From: Brevibacterium marinum | GTDB lineage: Bacteria; Actinomycetota; Actinomycetes; Actinomycetales; Brevibacteriaceae | DNA: 64,000 bases | NCBI RefSeq assembly: GCF_011927955.1 | Contig: NZ_JAATJN010000001.1 | Location: 372,001-436,000 of the forward strand | Direction of reading: 5' to 3' | Shown here: in pieces, positions 7,922 through 17,559 of the stretch | Layout of the letters: the number at the start of each line of letters is the position of its first letter | Numbering within the stretch: position 1 is the stretch's first letter | The notes under the pieces: model-generated | What the model saw: the letters and a program-made list of their open reading frames with translations, nothing else | Told to the model about the DNA's origin: nothing | The model's database searches: none | Made by a program: the position numbers and the translations under genes

Positions 7922-9100
7922 TCAGCGTCCTAACAGTTCGTCGGAGATGATGCGCATCTGGATCTCGGACGAGCCTTCGAAGATCTTCGTCAACCTCGCA
8001 TCCCGCCAGTGACGTTCGACCGCGAAGTCCTTCGTGTACCCGGCACCACCATGGATCTGGACCGCCTCCGAGGTCACCGTCTCCGCCATCTCGGCCGCCA
8101 GATACTTCACCATCGCGGCTTCTTTGTCGCACCGGGCACCGGAGTCGATCTGTGTGCACACGTGATACATCAACGCCCGACTCGCCTCGATCTGGGCAGC
8201 CATATCGGCGACCTTGAATCGCAGATGCTGGAACTCCGCCAGAGGGTGTCCGAACTGCTCACGCTGCTGCAAATACGCGATCGAGTCCTCGAGTGCCGCC
8301 TGTGCCAGACCGATCGACCTCGCTGCCGTATGGGCACGCCCGACCTCAAGGCCCGATACCGCCTGATAGAACCCTCGACCCTCTTCACCGAGTAGTGCGT
8401 CGGCGGGCAAGTGGAAGTCATCGAAGGCCAGCTCCCAGGTCTTCCACCCGAAGTAGCCGATCTTCTTCGTCGCCGCCCCCGACATGCCCTCAGGAAACTC
8501 GCCACGGGGTTTCTCCACGAGGAACGCCGAAATCCCACGATGACGCTTCTCTTCGTCGGTGCTGGTGCGGGCGAAGAGGATGAGATAGTCGGCCTGATCA
8601 GCATAAGTGCACCACATCTTCGTGCCGTTGATCACCCAACCCCCGTCATCGGCCCGGGTGGCTTTGCAACGGATGTTGGCGACATCGGAGCCGGCCTCGG
8701 CCTCGGACAGGGCGAAGGCACCGAGGTATTCGCCGGTGGCGACCTTCGGCAGCAATCTCGCTTCCTGTTCGGGGGAGAAGTTGCCACCCATCCCGTTGCC
8801 ACGCGCCAACAAACCGCCCACGGACATCCAGGCGCGGGAGAGCTCTTCGGCCACGAGGCAGTACTCGAAGACACCCAACCCGAGGCCGCCGTATTCTTCG
8901 GGGATGAGGATGCCGAAGAAGCCCATCTCGGCCATCTGTTTGACCATCGATTCGGGGAACTGGCCCTCGACGGGGTCGAGTTCATCGGCGATCGGGAGGA
9001 CGACGTCGCGGGCGAACTCGCGCGCCAGGGCCTGGATCTCCTGCCTCTCCTCGGTCATGAAATGCGGGGTGTCCGGCCTGGGCCGGGGCTTATGCGTCAT
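7922..9100 (-). CDS. Acyl-CoA dehydrogenase
   Basis: A 392-aa flavoprotein of standard length. It has the FAD/acyl-CoA signature ALSEAEAGSDVANIRCKATR (near residue 130), the GYTKDFAVERHWRDARLTKIFEGSSEIQ C-terminal signature, and E in the FEGSSE region at the usual catalytic base position. It oxidises an acyl-CoA at C2-C3 and passes electrons to ETF; no etfAB is in the window. It follows a second acyl-CoA dehydrogenase gene by 44 bp and precedes the hydratase by 1 bp. A role such as oxidising methylsuccinyl-CoA or a similar dicarboxylyl-CoA is inferred from context only. Confidence 0.88.
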   Translation of the reverse strand: MTHKPRPRPDTPHFMTEERQEIQALAREFARDVVLPIADELDPVEGQFPESMVKQMAEMGFFGILIPEEYGGLGLGVFEYCLVAEELSRAWMSVGGLLARGNGMGGNFSPEQEARLLPKVATGEYLGAFALSEAEAGSDVANIRCKATRADDGGWVINGTKMWCTYADQADYLILFARTSTDEEKRHRGISAFLVEKPRGEFPEGMSGAATKKIGYFGWKTWELAFDDFHLPADALLGEEGRGFYQAVSGLEVGRAHTAARSIGLAQAALEDSIAYLQQREQFGHPLAEFQHLRFKVADMAAQIEASRALMYHVCTQIDSGARCDKEAAMVKYLAAEMAETVTSEAVQIHGGAGYTKDFAVERHWRDARLTKIFEGSSEIQMRIISDELLGR

Positions 9101-9144
9101 ACTTCCCTATCCTCTCGCGTGAACGTTGACGATCGCGCTTGCGA

Positions 9145-10293
9145 TCAAGCCTTGTTGCGGCCGATGAGCTGCTTGGCGATGACGTTCAGCTGGATCTCGT
9201 TCGTGCCCTCGCCGACGATCATCAGCGGCGCGTCACGGTAGTAGCGCTCGACGTCGTATTCGGTGGAGTATCCGTAACCGCCATGGACACGGATCGCGTC
9301 AAGGGCCACCTCGGCGGCCATCTCCGACGCGTAGTACTTGGCCATTCCCGCCTCCATGTCCACCCGGTCACCCGAATCATAGGTCCGGGCAGCGTGAAGG
9401 ACGAGCTGACGAGCGGCCTCGAGCTTCGTTGCCATCTTCGCGAGCTGGTTGCCCACGGCCTGGTGACGCCAAATCGGCTTGCCCATCGACTCGCGTTCCT
9501 GCGAGTACTTCACTGCATCATTGAGCGCGGCCTGCGCGACTCCCAGTGACCGAGACGCCACCTGGATGCGGCCGATCTCGAGGCCCTTCATCATCTGCTT
9601 GAAGCCCACGCCCTCGACAGATCCGAGCAGCTGGGTCTGCCGCTGACGCAGGTTCTCGAACACGAGCTCACAGGTCTCGACACCTTTGTACCCGAGCTTG
9701 GAGAGGTTCTTCGACACCGTGAAGCCCTCGCCCTTCTCGACGAGAATGATCGAAATGCCCTTGTGGCGAGGATCGGCGCTCGGATCGGTCTTGCACAGCA
9801 GGGCGACGAGGTCGGACTTGCGGGCGTTGCTGATCCAGGTCTTCGAGCCGTTGATGACGTAGTCGTCGCCGTCCTTGGCAGCCGTGGTGCGCATGGCCTG
9901 CAGATCGGAGCCGCCGCCGGGTTCGGTCAGCGCCATGGTCGCCCGCAGCTCACCGGTGGCCATGCGCGGCAGGTAGTCGTCCTTCTGTTCGTCCGTGCCG
10001 TATTCGGCGATGAGCTTGGCGACGACGGTGTGCCCGCCCATGGCTCCGGCCAGGGACATCCATCCGCGGGCCAACTCCTGGGTGATGAGAGCGTAGGCCT
10101 CGGTCGAGACCTTGCCCATCCCCCAGGGCTCGTCGATCGCGAGCCCGTAGATGCCCATGTCCTTCATGGTCTGAATCCACTTCTCCGGGTACTCGTCGGC
10201 ATGCTCGACCCGGTTGACGTGGGGTTTGACGTCGTGGTCGACGAATTCCGCGACCGTGTCGATCATCATCTGCTCTTCGCTGCTGACTGCCAT
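9145..10293 (-). CDS. Acyl-CoA dehydrogenase (second)
   Basis: A 382-aa acyl-CoA dehydrogenase with TMALTEPGGGSDLQAMRTTA (near residue 125) and the C-terminal HGGYGYSTEYDVERYYRDAPLMIVGEGTNEIQ signature, including the EGTNE catalytic glutamate. The reading frame is open far upstream, but the ATG at 10293 has a GAGGAA ribosome-binding site 8 bp before it and begins the domain, so I start there. It is clearly different in sequence from its neighbour, so the pair may form two specificities or a heteromer. It follows the fumarase gene after a 128-bp gap, the largest inside this operon, where an internal promoter could sit. Confidence 0.88.
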   Translation of the reverse strand: MAVSSEEQMMIDTVAEFVDHDVKPHVNRVEHADEYPEKWIQTMKDMGIYGLAIDEPWGMGKVSTEAYALITQELARGWMSLAGAMGGHTVVAKLIAEYGTDEQKDDYLPRMATGELRATMALTEPGGGSDLQAMRTTAAKDGDDYVINGSKTWISNARKSDLVALLCKTDPSADPRHKGISIILVEKGEGFTVSKNLSKLGYKGVETCELVFENLRQRQTQLLGSVEGVGFKQMMKGLEIGRIQVASRSLGVAQAALNDAVKYSQERESMGKPIWRHQAVGNQLAKMATKLEAARQLVLHAARTYDSGDRVDMEAGMAKYYASEMAAEVALDAIRVHGGYGYSTEYDVERYYRDAPLMIVGEGTNEIQLNVIAKQLIGRNKA

Positions 10294-10421
10294 CTCGAAT
10301 TCCTCTTCCTCTGTGTCCCAAGTGCGTGTTGTCTGCCTCGCCGAGGCGGCTGTTCGTGTCCTTGCTGAATGCGTTGGGCGCTGAGTGGTGTCAGTGCCCG
10401 TACGCGTCGGTTCAGATCGGT

Positions 10422-12170
10422 TCAGTCCAAGCGGGCGCCGTCCTTGACCGTCCGCGTGCGTCCGAGTCCGATCGTGGTGTCGGGGCCGGTGGAGTCGAAG
10501 AAGTCGTTTCCCTTGTCGTCGGTGATGATGAAGGCGGGGAAGTCCTCCACTCTGATCCTCCACACCGCTTCCATGCCGAGCTCTTCCATGTCGAGGACCT
10601 CCACGTCGGTGATGCAGTCCTGAGCCAGTCGGGCCGCGGGCCCGCCGATCGAGCCGAGATAGAAGCCGCCGAACTCGGCGCAGGAGTTCTTGACCTGAGC
10701 CGAGCGGTTGCCCTTGGCGAGCATGATCATCGACCCGCCTGCCTCCTGGAACTGATGCACATAGGTGTCCATCCGCGAGGCAGTGGTCGGCCCGAAGGAC
10801 CCTGACGGCATGCCCTCGGGAGTCTTGGCCGGGCCCGCGTAGTAGATCGGGTGGTCCTTGAAGTAGTCGGGCAGGTCACCGCCGGAGTTGAGGCGTTCAC
10901 GCAGGTTGGCGTGGACGATGTCGCGGGCGACGATCATCGTGCCCGACAGAGACAGCCTGTCGCCGACGGCCAGTTCGGACAGCTGCGCCTGCAGTTCGGA
11001 CATGGGACGGTCGAGGTCGACGGCGGTGACGTTGCCGGATTCGATCTCCTCGACCCGACCCATCGCGGGCAGGAACCGGGCCGGATCGTGCTCGAGCTCT
11101 TCGATGAAGACACCATCGGCATTGATCCGCGCGATGATCTGTCTGTCGGCCGAGCAGCTGACCGCGATCGCGATCGGCAGCGATCCGTTGTGCCGGGGCA
11201 GGCGGACGACGCGGACATCGTGGCAGAAGTACTTGCCGCCGAACTGGGCGCCGAAGCCGAGCCGCTGAGTGAGTTCGAAGACCGTGGTCTCGAACTTCGT
11301 GTCCCGGAACCCGTGTCCGGACTCGTCGCCGGTCGTCGGCAGATCGTCGAGGTAGTGGGCGCTGGCGAGCTTCGCGGTCTTGAGCGTGTATTCGGCCGAG
11401 GGCCCGCCGATGACCACGGCGAGGTGGTAGGGCGGGCAGGCCGCGGTGCCCAGCGTCGAGATCTTCTCCGCGAGGAACTCGAGCATCGCGTCCTCGCCCA
11501 GCACCGCCTTCGTCTCCTGGTAGAGGAAGGACTTGTTCGCGCTGCCCCCGCCCTTGGCCATGAACAGAAGCTCGTAGTCGTCGGCCGGGCTCAGCCCCAC
11601 TTCGATCTGGGCGGGCAGGTTGGTTCCCGTGTTCTTCTCCTCGAACAGGCTCAGCGGCGCCAGCTGCGAATAGCGAAGGTTGAGCTCCGCATAGGCTCGG
11701 TGGATTCCGGCCGAGAGGTGCTTCGCGTCGTCGCCGTCGGTGAGTACATTGGGTCCGCGTTTGGCCGAGACGATCGCGGTGCCGGTGTCCTGGCACATGG
11801 GCAGGACCTCTCCGGCCGAGACCGAGGCGTTCTTGAGCAGGTCGAGGGCGACGAAGACGTCGTTGGCGCTGGCCTCCGGATCGTCGATGATCGCCCGCAG
11901 GCTGGCGAGATGGTCGGTGCGCAGGTAGTGGGAGACCTCGGTGAAGGCGAGCTCGGCCAGATCGGACAGCGTCGACGACGCGACCGTGAGGAACGACTTC
12001 GACTGACCGCCCACCTCAGCGTGGACCTGCTCGACTCCGCCGATGTCGAGACGGCGCATGGTCGCCCCCTGTCCGGCGGTGGGCAGCAGCGGCGTGTAGT
12101 CGAAGCCTGGGGCGCCGGCGGGCGGTGTGGCTTTCGACGCTGCCGCTGTGGAATCGGACTGTGCTGTCAT
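10422..12170 (-). CDS. Class I (Fe-S) fumarate hydratase / possible mesaconase
   Basis: A 582-aa single-chain class I fumarase with both the alpha-like region ([15 protein letters not shown] near residue 120; [11 protein letters not shown] near 210; [16 protein letters not shown] near 245) and the beta-like C-terminal region ([26 protein letters not shown] near 455). Conserved Cys residues for the [4Fe-4S] cluster are in the CQDTG, ACPPY and FCHDVR segments. It hydrates fumarate to malate in the cytoplasm. Some class I enzymes also hydrate mesaconate to (S)-citramalate. Its place between a CoA-transferase gene (5 bp upstream) and acyl-CoA dehydrogenase/hydratase genes, not among TCA genes, makes that second activity worth considering. 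Confidence 0.9.
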   Translation of the reverse strand: MTAQSDSTAAASKATPPAGAPGFDYTPLLPTAGQGATMRRLDIGGVEQVHAEVGGQSKSFLTVASSTLSDLAELAFTEVSHYLRTDHLASLRAIIDDPEASANDVFVALDLLKNASVSAGEVLPMCQDTGTAIVSAKRGPNVLTDGDDAKHLSAGIHRAYAELNLRYSQLAPLSLFEEKNTGTNLPAQIEVGLSPADDYELLFMAKGGGSANKSFLYQETKAVLGEDAMLEFLAEKISTLGTAACPPYHLAVVIGGPSAEYTLKTAKLASAHYLDDLPTTGDESGHGFRDTKFETTVFELTQRLGFGAQFGGKYFCHDVRVVRLPRHNGSLPIAIAVSCSADRQIIARINADGVFIEELEHDPARFLPAMGRVEEIESGNVTAVDLDRPMSELQAQLSELAVGDRLSLSGTMIVARDIVHANLRERLNSGGDLPDYFKDHPIYYAGPAKTPEGMPSGSFGPTTASRMDTYVHQFQEAGGSMIMLAKGNRSAQVKNSCAEFGGFYLGSIGGPAARLAQDCITDVEVLDMEELGMEAVWRIRVEDFPAFIITDDKGNDFFDSTGPDTTIGLGRTRTVKDGARLD

Positions 12171-12175
12171 GGCGC

Positions 12176-13387
12176 TCAGATGACTCCTTCACTCTGAAGT
12201 TCGGCGACCTGCTCGGGACTGAATCCGAGACCGCCGAGGATGTCGGCCGAATGCTCGCCCACATCGGGAATCGGGTCCATCCTTGGTTCGACCCCGGACA
12301 TCTGGACCGGGGGCACGAGCATCGGAACCGGTCCGACCGGTGACCCGACGTCCTGCCAACGGCCGCGCTCGACCAGCTGGGGGTGCTCGGCGATCTCGGT
12401 CATGTCCCTCTGGCGTGAGTGGGCCACACCGGCGGTTTCGAGGAGTTCATCGGCCTGCACGCCGGTGAGGTCCGCGAAGGCGGCGTCGATGATGGTCTGC
12501 AGTTCGTCGCGGTGGGCGTAGCGGTGGGCGGCCCGATCGAAGCGTTCGTCAGCGACCATATCGGGTCGGTCGAGAACCTGAGCGGCGAAGCGCTCCCATT
12601 CGCGTTCGTTTTGGATCGCGAGCATGATCTGAGTGCCGTCGCCGCAGGTGAAGGCCCCGTAGGGGGCGATGGCGGCGTGGGAGGTTCCGGCCCGGGTCGG
12701 GCGGGTGCCGCCCCCGTGGGTGAAATAGAGGGGGTAGCCCATCCATTCGACGAGGGAGTCGAACAGGCTGATCTGCAGACTCGTGCCCTGTCCGGTGCGT
12801 TCGCGATTGAACAGTGCGGTCAGGATTCCGGAATAGGTGTACATGCCGGCGGAGATGTCCGCCGTGGAGATTCCCGTCTTCGCTGGATGGTCCTCGGTCC
12901 CCGTCACGGAGACCAAACCTGCTTCGGCCTGCACAAGTGCATCGTATGCCTTGGCGTCCTTGTAGGGCCCGTCCGTTCCGTATCCGGAGATCGAAGCATA
13001 GATGAGGCGGTCGTTGATGCCACGCAGCTCCTCGACTCCGAAGCCCAGTCGCTCGGCGGCGCCGGGGGCGAAATTCTGGATGAAGACATCGGCCTCGGCG
13101 ACCAGGTCCTTCAGGATCGCTTTGCCTCGGGCCTGTTTGAGGTCGAGGCTCAGGCTCTCCTTGTTGCGGTTGATCCACACGAAGTGACTCGACATGCCGT
13201 TGACGGTGGTGTCGTAGCCACGCGCGAAGTCTCCGACCCCGGGGCGCTCGATCTTGATCACACGGGCACCCAGATCGGCGAGCTGCCGGGAGGCGAACGG
13301 TGCCGCCACGGCCTGCTCACAGCTGACGACGGTGATCCCGGACAACGGAAGTTCAGCGTGCAAGGGCCCTCCACAACGAGATTTCAT
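12176..13387 (-). CDS. CaiB/BaiF (class III) CoA-transferase, head of the dicarboxylate operon
   Basis: A 403-aa class III CoA-transferase: [67 protein letters not shown] and the [14 protein letters not shown] segment carrying the conserved Asp near residue 180. The frame is open to 13462. I place the start at the ATG at 13387, which has no clear ribosome-binding site; a TTG 18 bp downstream follows a GGAGGG and is the main alternative. It heads the minus-strand run of six and is divergent from the GntR regulator. An AT-rich dyad lies 14-46 bp before the start, so the GntR protein probably controls it. Confidence 0.85.
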   Translation of the reverse strand: MKSRCGGPLHAELPLSGITVVSCEQAVAAPFASRQLADLGARVIKIERPGVGDFARGYDTTVNGMSSHFVWINRNKESLSLDLKQARGKAILKDLVAEADVFIQNFAPGAAERLGFGVEELRGINDRLIYASISGYGTDGPYKDAKAYDALVQAEAGLVSVTGTEDHPAKTGISTADISAGMYTYSGILTALFNRERTGQGTSLQISLFDSLVEWMGYPLYFTHGGGTRPTRAGTSHAAIAPYGAFTCGDGTQIMLAIQNEREWERFAAQVLDRPDMVADERFDRAAHRYAHRDELQTIIDAAFADLTGVQADELLETAGVAHSRQRDMTEIAEHPQLVERGRWQDVGSPVGPVPMLVPPVQMSGVEPRMDPIPDVGEHSADILGGLGFSPEQVAELQSEGVI

Positions 13388-13400
13388 GAGTTGACGATTG

Positions 13401-13433
13401 AATAATACATCTTCTAGCTGACAATGCATTATT
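13401..13433. promoter_or_regulatory. AT-rich dyad, probable GntR operator (site 1)
   Basis: AATAATACAT (13401-13410) and ATGCATTATT (13424-13433) match as inverted repeats in 9 of 10 positions, in otherwise GC-rich DNA. It lies between the CoA-transferase and the GntR gene. The right arm contains the 8-bp palindrome AATGCATT, which recurs in front of the TRAP genes. Confidence 0.55.
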
Positions 13434-13584
13434 AGGGATGAGCACTGCTGTTCGGGATACACTCATCACGACAGAGGTCGGAACTGCGGCCAAGCACAGT
13501 GGGCGCGCTCGCGACAGCCAGCGCGCCAGCAAGACAAACCACGTGCGCCGCGAATAGGCAGCGAACAGAACGACGGAGGGCGGG

Positions 13585-14265
13585 ATGGATCTGGAATCGG
13601 CGTCGACGAAGCGAGACATGGTCGTCCTCGGCCTGCGCCGGAAGATCCTCGGTCGAGAACTCGAGCGCGGCGAACGCCTGCGCCAGGACCAGGTCGCCGA
13701 GTGGTTCAACGCCTCGATCACCCCTGTCCGCGAAGCCCTGCGCATCCTCGAGGCCGAAGGCCTCGTGTCCTCCGAGGCCCACCGCGGCGTGCGGGTGGCC
13801 GGAGTCGACGTCGACCGACTCAAGTCCCTCTTCGTCACCCGCAAGCTCACCGAGACCTTCGCCATCGCCCGCGCCACGACACGCATCTCGAGGCATGAGC
13901 TGCGCCAGGCGGAGAGGCTCCTCGAGGCTCTCGATTCCGCCAGCGACAAGGGCGATGCCATGGGGCGCAACTCCCGCAATGAGGAGTTCCACTTCTTCTT
14001 CTACGACCGCTGCGGGCTGCCGGCTCTGCGCGATGACATCGCGACCAGGTGGCGCGCCTTCCCCTGGGATCTCACGCTCGACTCCTCGGACCGCCTCAAC
14101 GAGGTCCACAGCGAGCACCAGGCCATCGTCGATGCGGTGAGACGGGTCGATCCGGACGCTGCGGCGGGCCACCTCGGCGAGCACATCACGAACGGCTTCC
14201 TGCGCCTGGCCGAGTCGACCTCGGGCGAGCCGATCGCCGACCCCTTCGACTTCGACGCGGACTGA
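13585..14265 (+). CDS. GntR-family regulator, FCD (FadR-like) type
   Basis: A 226-aa regulator with an N-terminal winged helix (about residues 8-70: RQDQVAEWFNASITPVREALRILEAEGLV) and an all-helical FCD ligand-binding domain with the metal-binding Asp/His positions (EFHFFFYDRCG near 140, HSEHQAIVDAV near 178, HLGEHI near 198). Start ATG is preceded by GGAGGG. FCD regulators respond to carboxylic acids. It lies between the CoA-transferase/fumarase operon (divergent) and the DctPQM transporter (same strand, 267 bp downstream), both of which carry an AATGCATT-containing site upstream, so it is the likely local repressor of uptake and catabolism. Confidence 0.88.
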   Translation: MDLESASTKRDMVVLGLRRKILGRELERGERLRQDQVAEWFNASITPVREALRILEAEGLVSSEAHRGVRVAGVDVDRLKSLFVTRKLTETFAIARATTRISRHELRQAERLLEALDSASDKGDAMGRNSRNEEFHFFFYDRCGLPALRDDIATRWRAFPWDLTLDSSDRLNEVHSEHQAIVDAVRRVDPDAAAGHLGEHITNGFLRLAESTSGEPIADPFDFDAD

Positions 14266-14351
14266 GCGCCGCCACAGTACAGCACGCTCTCGTCACCCTT
14301 CGGGCCTCCTGCTCTGCGCGTTTCAGGCGCCCGGTTTCCCACATCCCAAGA

Positions 14352-14362
14352 AATAATGCATT
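14352..14362. promoter_or_regulatory. AATAATGCATT, probable GntR operator (site 2)
   Basis: The 11-bp AATAATGCATT repeats the sequence of the right arm of site 1 read on the opposite strand (AATAATGCAT). It lies 171 bp before the dctP-like gene. A second arm is not clear; a GATAATATT follows 10 bp later. The AATGCATT core is itself palindromic. Confidence 0.45.
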
Positions 14363-14532
14363 CTTTGGCGGATAATATTGGAAAACATCGGATTCTCGTC
14401 TAAGCTCAACAGCGTTTGGCTCCGAGATGGTCGATCAGGTCACGTGCGCACGGTGTCGTGCACAGTGCATCCGTCTGCACCGATCAGCCTCGGAACCCGA
14501 CACGACACTGGTCTCGATTACTGGAGCTGACG

Positions 14533-15576
14533 ATGACGTCGATACGACGATCCGGGTGGAAACCTTTGGTTGCCTGCCTGTCGATCTGCCTGCTCGTGCT
14601 GAGTGGCTGCAATCCCGCGCGCAGCGGCAAGCAGGAGAAGTTCGAACTGCGCTTCGCCCATGTCACCTCGGCCGGTACGCCCAAGGGGCTCGCCGCCGAC
14701 TTCTTCGGCAAGCAGATCGAGAAGAAGTCCGACGGTCGCATTCAGGTCGAGGTGTTTCCGAACTCGGAGCTCTACGGCGACAAGGACGAGATGCAGGCCC
14801 TGCAGTCCAATGCCGTGCAGATGCTCGCCCCGGCCAGCGCCAAGTTCACGACCATCGCGCCGAGTCTGCAGGTCCTCGATCTGCCGTTCATCTTCGACGA
14901 GCCGGATGAGATCCCGGACATCGTCAGCCCGGACACCGAGATCGGCAAGGCCATCTACGCCAACCCCGACCTCGAGGCCAATGGGCTCAAGGTGCTGGGG
15001 CTGTGGGACTCGGGCATGAAGCAGATCCACTCGAACGATCCGACTCTCTCGCCCCAGGATATGAAGGGCAAGAAGTACCGGATCCAACCCTCCGACGTGC
15101 TGCGCACCCAGTTCGAGACCTGGGGCGGCATCCCCTCGCCGCTGGCCTTCGCTGAGGTCTACAGCGGGCTCCAGCAGGGACTCATCGACGGCGGCGAGAA
15201 CACCTACTCGAACATCGAGTCGCAGAAGATGCACACCGTGCAGAAGTACGTGACCGAACTCGACCACGGCTATATCGGCTACATCCTCACCGTGAACAAG
15301 CGCTGGTACGACGAGCTGCCCGATGACCTGCAGGCCGTCGTCGACGAAGCCGCCGATGAGGCCTCCGAGTTCAACCGGAAGGAAGCGCAGAAGGTCAACG
15401 CCGAGTCGAAGAGGCTCATCGAGGAGTCCGGCGACACCAAGATCGTCGTTCCGACGAAGAAGCAGCGGCAGTCGTTCAAGGACATGGTCGTGCCTTCCGA
15501 GTACGAGCGGTACCGGGACGTCATCGGGCCAGAGGTCGTCGACGAGCTCATCCGTCGCAACAAGGAAAGGGGCTGA
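14533..15576 (+). CDS. dctP: TRAP transporter substrate-binding protein (DctP family), lipoprotein
   Basis: A 347-aa DctP-type extracytoplasmic binding protein. The N-terminus is a lipoprotein signal: positively charged, hydrophobic (LVACLSICLLVLSG) and a Cys in LSGC near residue 25. The mature part shows FAHVTSAGTPKG, QIEKKSDGRIQVEVFPNSELYGD, LDLPFIFD and the WGGIPSPLAFAEVYSGLQQGLIDGGENTY region, which contains the Arg/Asn-type carboxylate-binding area. The frame is open upstream to 14416, but ATG 14533 with GGAG and the signal peptide define the start. It binds a carboxylate, probably a dicarboxylate, outside the membrane and delivers it to DctQM. Confidence 0.9.
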   Translation: MTSIRRSGWKPLVACLSICLLVLSGCNPARSGKQEKFELRFAHVTSAGTPKGLAADFFGKQIEKKSDGRIQVEVFPNSELYGDKDEMQALQSNAVQMLAPASAKFTTIAPSLQVLDLPFIFDEPDEIPDIVSPDTEIGKAIYANPDLEANGLKVLGLWDSGMKQIHSNDPTLSPQDMKGKKYRIQPSDVLRTQFETWGGIPSPLAFAEVYSGLQQGLIDGGENTYSNIESQKMHTVQKYVTELDHGYIGYILTVNKRWYDELPDDLQAVVDEAADEASEFNRKEAQKVNAESKRLIEESGDTKIVVPTKKQRQSFKDMVVPSEYERYRDVIGPEVVDELIRRNKERG

Positions 15577-15578
15577 GA

Positions 15579-16250
15579 ATGAAGGTCTTCGACAGATACC
15601 TCAGCCGGGTGGAGAACGTCCTCGCCGGGGGCAGCCTCATCGCCGCGACGGTTCTGGCCGTCTTCGCCGTGCTCCTGCGCAACCTCACCGGGGACGTGCT
15701 CTTCTGGTCCGAAGAGGCCATCATCTACCTCATCATCTGCTCGACATTCTTCGGCGCCGTCGTGACCCTGCGCCACAACGAACACGTCGCCGTCGACATC
15801 ATGCCGACACTGCTCAAGGGACGGAAGAAGAAGTTCTTCGTGATTCTGGGCGGGCTGGCGACTCTCGTCTATGCGGGCTTCATCGCCTATCTGTCCTGGG
15901 CACTGATCACCGAACCCTTCTCCCGCACGACCATCACCCCTGCATTGAAGCTGCCGCTGTGGGTCGTCGAACTCTCGCTGGCGATCGGCATGACGCTGTT
16001 TTTCATCCGCGCAGCAGAGATGCTCTTTCGTGCGCTCAAGGCCCCGGCCGAAACGCTGGAAAAGGACGTGCTCGCAGAGGAGGCCGCCGCCGTCGGCATC
16101 GCCGTCGACGACCTCGCCATCGATGACCCACCGCCTGCAAGCGGACACGAGCACGCCGGCGGTAACGACAACCTCGGCGATGGGACCGATCACGGCACGG
16201 CCGGGGATGACAACCTCGGCGACGACGACACGAAGGAAGGGGGGCGCTGA
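15579..16250 (+). CDS. dctQ: TRAP transporter small permease (DctQ) with acidic His/Gly tail
   Basis: A 223-aa small TRAP permease with four membrane segments in the first 150 residues, including the VLFWSEEAIIYLII signature near residue 45. Typical DctQ proteins end at about 160-180 residues. Here a hydrophilic tail of about 65 residues follows, rich in Asp, Gly, His and Asn and containing the motif DNLGD twice. The tail has no counterpart I recognise. It starts 2 bp after dctP with an AAGGGG ribosome-binding site, and its TGA overlaps the ATG of dctM. Together with dctP and dctM it forms a sodium- or proton-driven carboxylate importer. Confidence 0.87.
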   Translation: MKVFDRYLSRVENVLAGGSLIAATVLAVFAVLLRNLTGDVLFWSEEAIIYLIICSTFFGAVVTLRHNEHVAVDIMPTLLKGRKKKFFVILGGLATLVYAGFIAYLSWALITEPFSRTTITPALKLPLWVVELSLAIGMTLFFIRAAEMLFRALKAPAETLEKDVLAEEAAAVGIAVDDLAIDDPPPASGHEHAGGNDNLGDGTDHGTAGDDNLGDDDTKEGGR

Positions 16251-17533
16251 TGCTGGAAGCAACGTTCGTCCTCATCGCAGTCCTCATCCTGCTGCTCATC
16301 AGCTCCGCGCCGATTGCGGTCGCCCTGGGCCTGACCAGCCTCGTCTACTTCTACTACTTCACGCTGATTCCGATGACCCAGGTCTCGGAACGCCTCTTCA
16401 ACGCCCTGAACTCGTTCCCGCTCATGGCGATCCCCTTCTTCATCCTCGCAGCCAACATCATGTCCCGCGGCGGGATCTCGAGACGCCTGACCGACTTCGG
16501 CGCCGCGATGGTCGGGCACCTGCGCGGCGGCATGGCGATCACCACGGTGCTCGCGTGCATGTTCTTCGCGGCGGTCTCGGGATCGTCTCCGGCCACGGTC
16601 GTCGCCGTCGGCGCGCTGATGATTCCGGCCATGGTCAAGAACGGGTATCCGAAGGAGTTCTCCACGGGACTCGTCGCCACCTCGGGGTCTCTGGGCATCC
16701 TCGTTCCACCGTCGATCCCGCTCATCGTCTTCGGCATCGCCACCGAGCAGAACATCGGCGATCTCTTCCTCGCCGGCATCCTGCCGGGCATCCTCGCCGG
16801 TGTCATGCTGCTGGGCATGGCCGTGTTCGTGGCCTGGAAGAAGGGGTACGGAAACGCCGGCGCCGGCTTCCGGATGTCGAATGCCGATAAGCTCAAGGCC
16901 TTCCGCGATGCGATCCTGGCGCTGGCGCTGCCGTTCCTCGTCCTCGGCGGAATCTACTCGGGCTGGTTCACCCCCACCGAAGCGGCGGCCGTCGCGGTCG
17001 CCTATTCCCTGGTGGTCTCTCTGCTCATCTATCGCGAAATCAAGATCTCGCAGCTGTGGGAGGTCACGCTGTCGTCGGTGAAGACCTCGGCGATGGTCAT
17101 GTTCATCATCGCCAACGGCATTCTCTTCACCTTCGTCCTGGCCAGCGAGCGGATTCCAGGGTCCATTTCGGCCACGATCAACGATTGGGACCTGCAACCG
17201 TGGCAGTTCCTCATCCTCGTCAACATCCTGCTGCTGTTCGTGGGCTGTGTGATGGAGACGTCCTCGGCGATCCTCATTCTGGCACCGATCCTGCTGCCGA
17301 TCGCGATGGACCTGGGCATCGACCCGATCCACTTCGGCATCGTCGTCGTGATGAATCTGGAGATCGGGATGATCACGCCGCCGCTGGGCCTCAACCTGTT
17401 CGTCGCCTCCGGCATGTCGGGCATGAGCGTCGTCGGGGTGGCCAAGGCCGCGCTTCCGAGCGCATTGGTGCTGCTGGGTGCGCTGGCTCTGGTGACCTTC
17501 GTGCCGTTCTTCGCTACGGCGTTCGTGGGGTAG
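16250..17533 (+). CDS. dctM: TRAP transporter large permease (DctM)
   Basis: A 427-aa large TRAP permease of normal length with about twelve hydrophobic segments. Family features are FPLMAIPFFILAANIMSRGGI near residue 55, the FFAAVSGSSPATVVAVGALMIP region near 105 and ITPPLGLNLFVASGMSG near residue 380. It forms the ion-coupled channel with DctQ. Its start overlaps the dctQ stop by 1 base. It is the last gene of the dctPQM operon and is followed by a 64-bp perfect palindrome. Confidence 0.92.
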   Translation: MLEATFVLIAVLILLLISSAPIAVALGLTSLVYFYYFTLIPMTQVSERLFNALNSFPLMAIPFFILAANIMSRGGISRRLTDFGAAMVGHLRGGMAITTVLACMFFAAVSGSSPATVVAVGALMIPAMVKNGYPKEFSTGLVATSGSLGILVPPSIPLIVFGIATEQNIGDLFLAGILPGILAGVMLLGMAVFVAWKKGYGNAGAGFRMSNADKLKAFRDAILALALPFLVLGGIYSGWFTPTEAAAVAVAYSLVVSLLIYREIKISQLWEVTLSSVKTSAMVMFIIANGILFTFVLASERIPGSISATINDWDLQPWQFLILVNILLLFVGCVMETSSAILILAPILLPIAMDLGIDPIHFGIVVVMNLEIGMITPPLGLNLFVASGMSGMSVVGVAKAALPSALVLLGALALVTFVPFFATAFVG

Positions 17534-17559
17534 GGCGGCGTTCGTGGGCTGACGCTTTC

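Noticed and set aside
10326..10421. GCCTC/GAGGC mini-hairpin between fumarase and acyl-CoA dehydrogenase genes as a terminator
   Set aside because: Stem of only 5-6 bp with no T-run; the genes are more likely one transcript, perhaps with an internal promoter.
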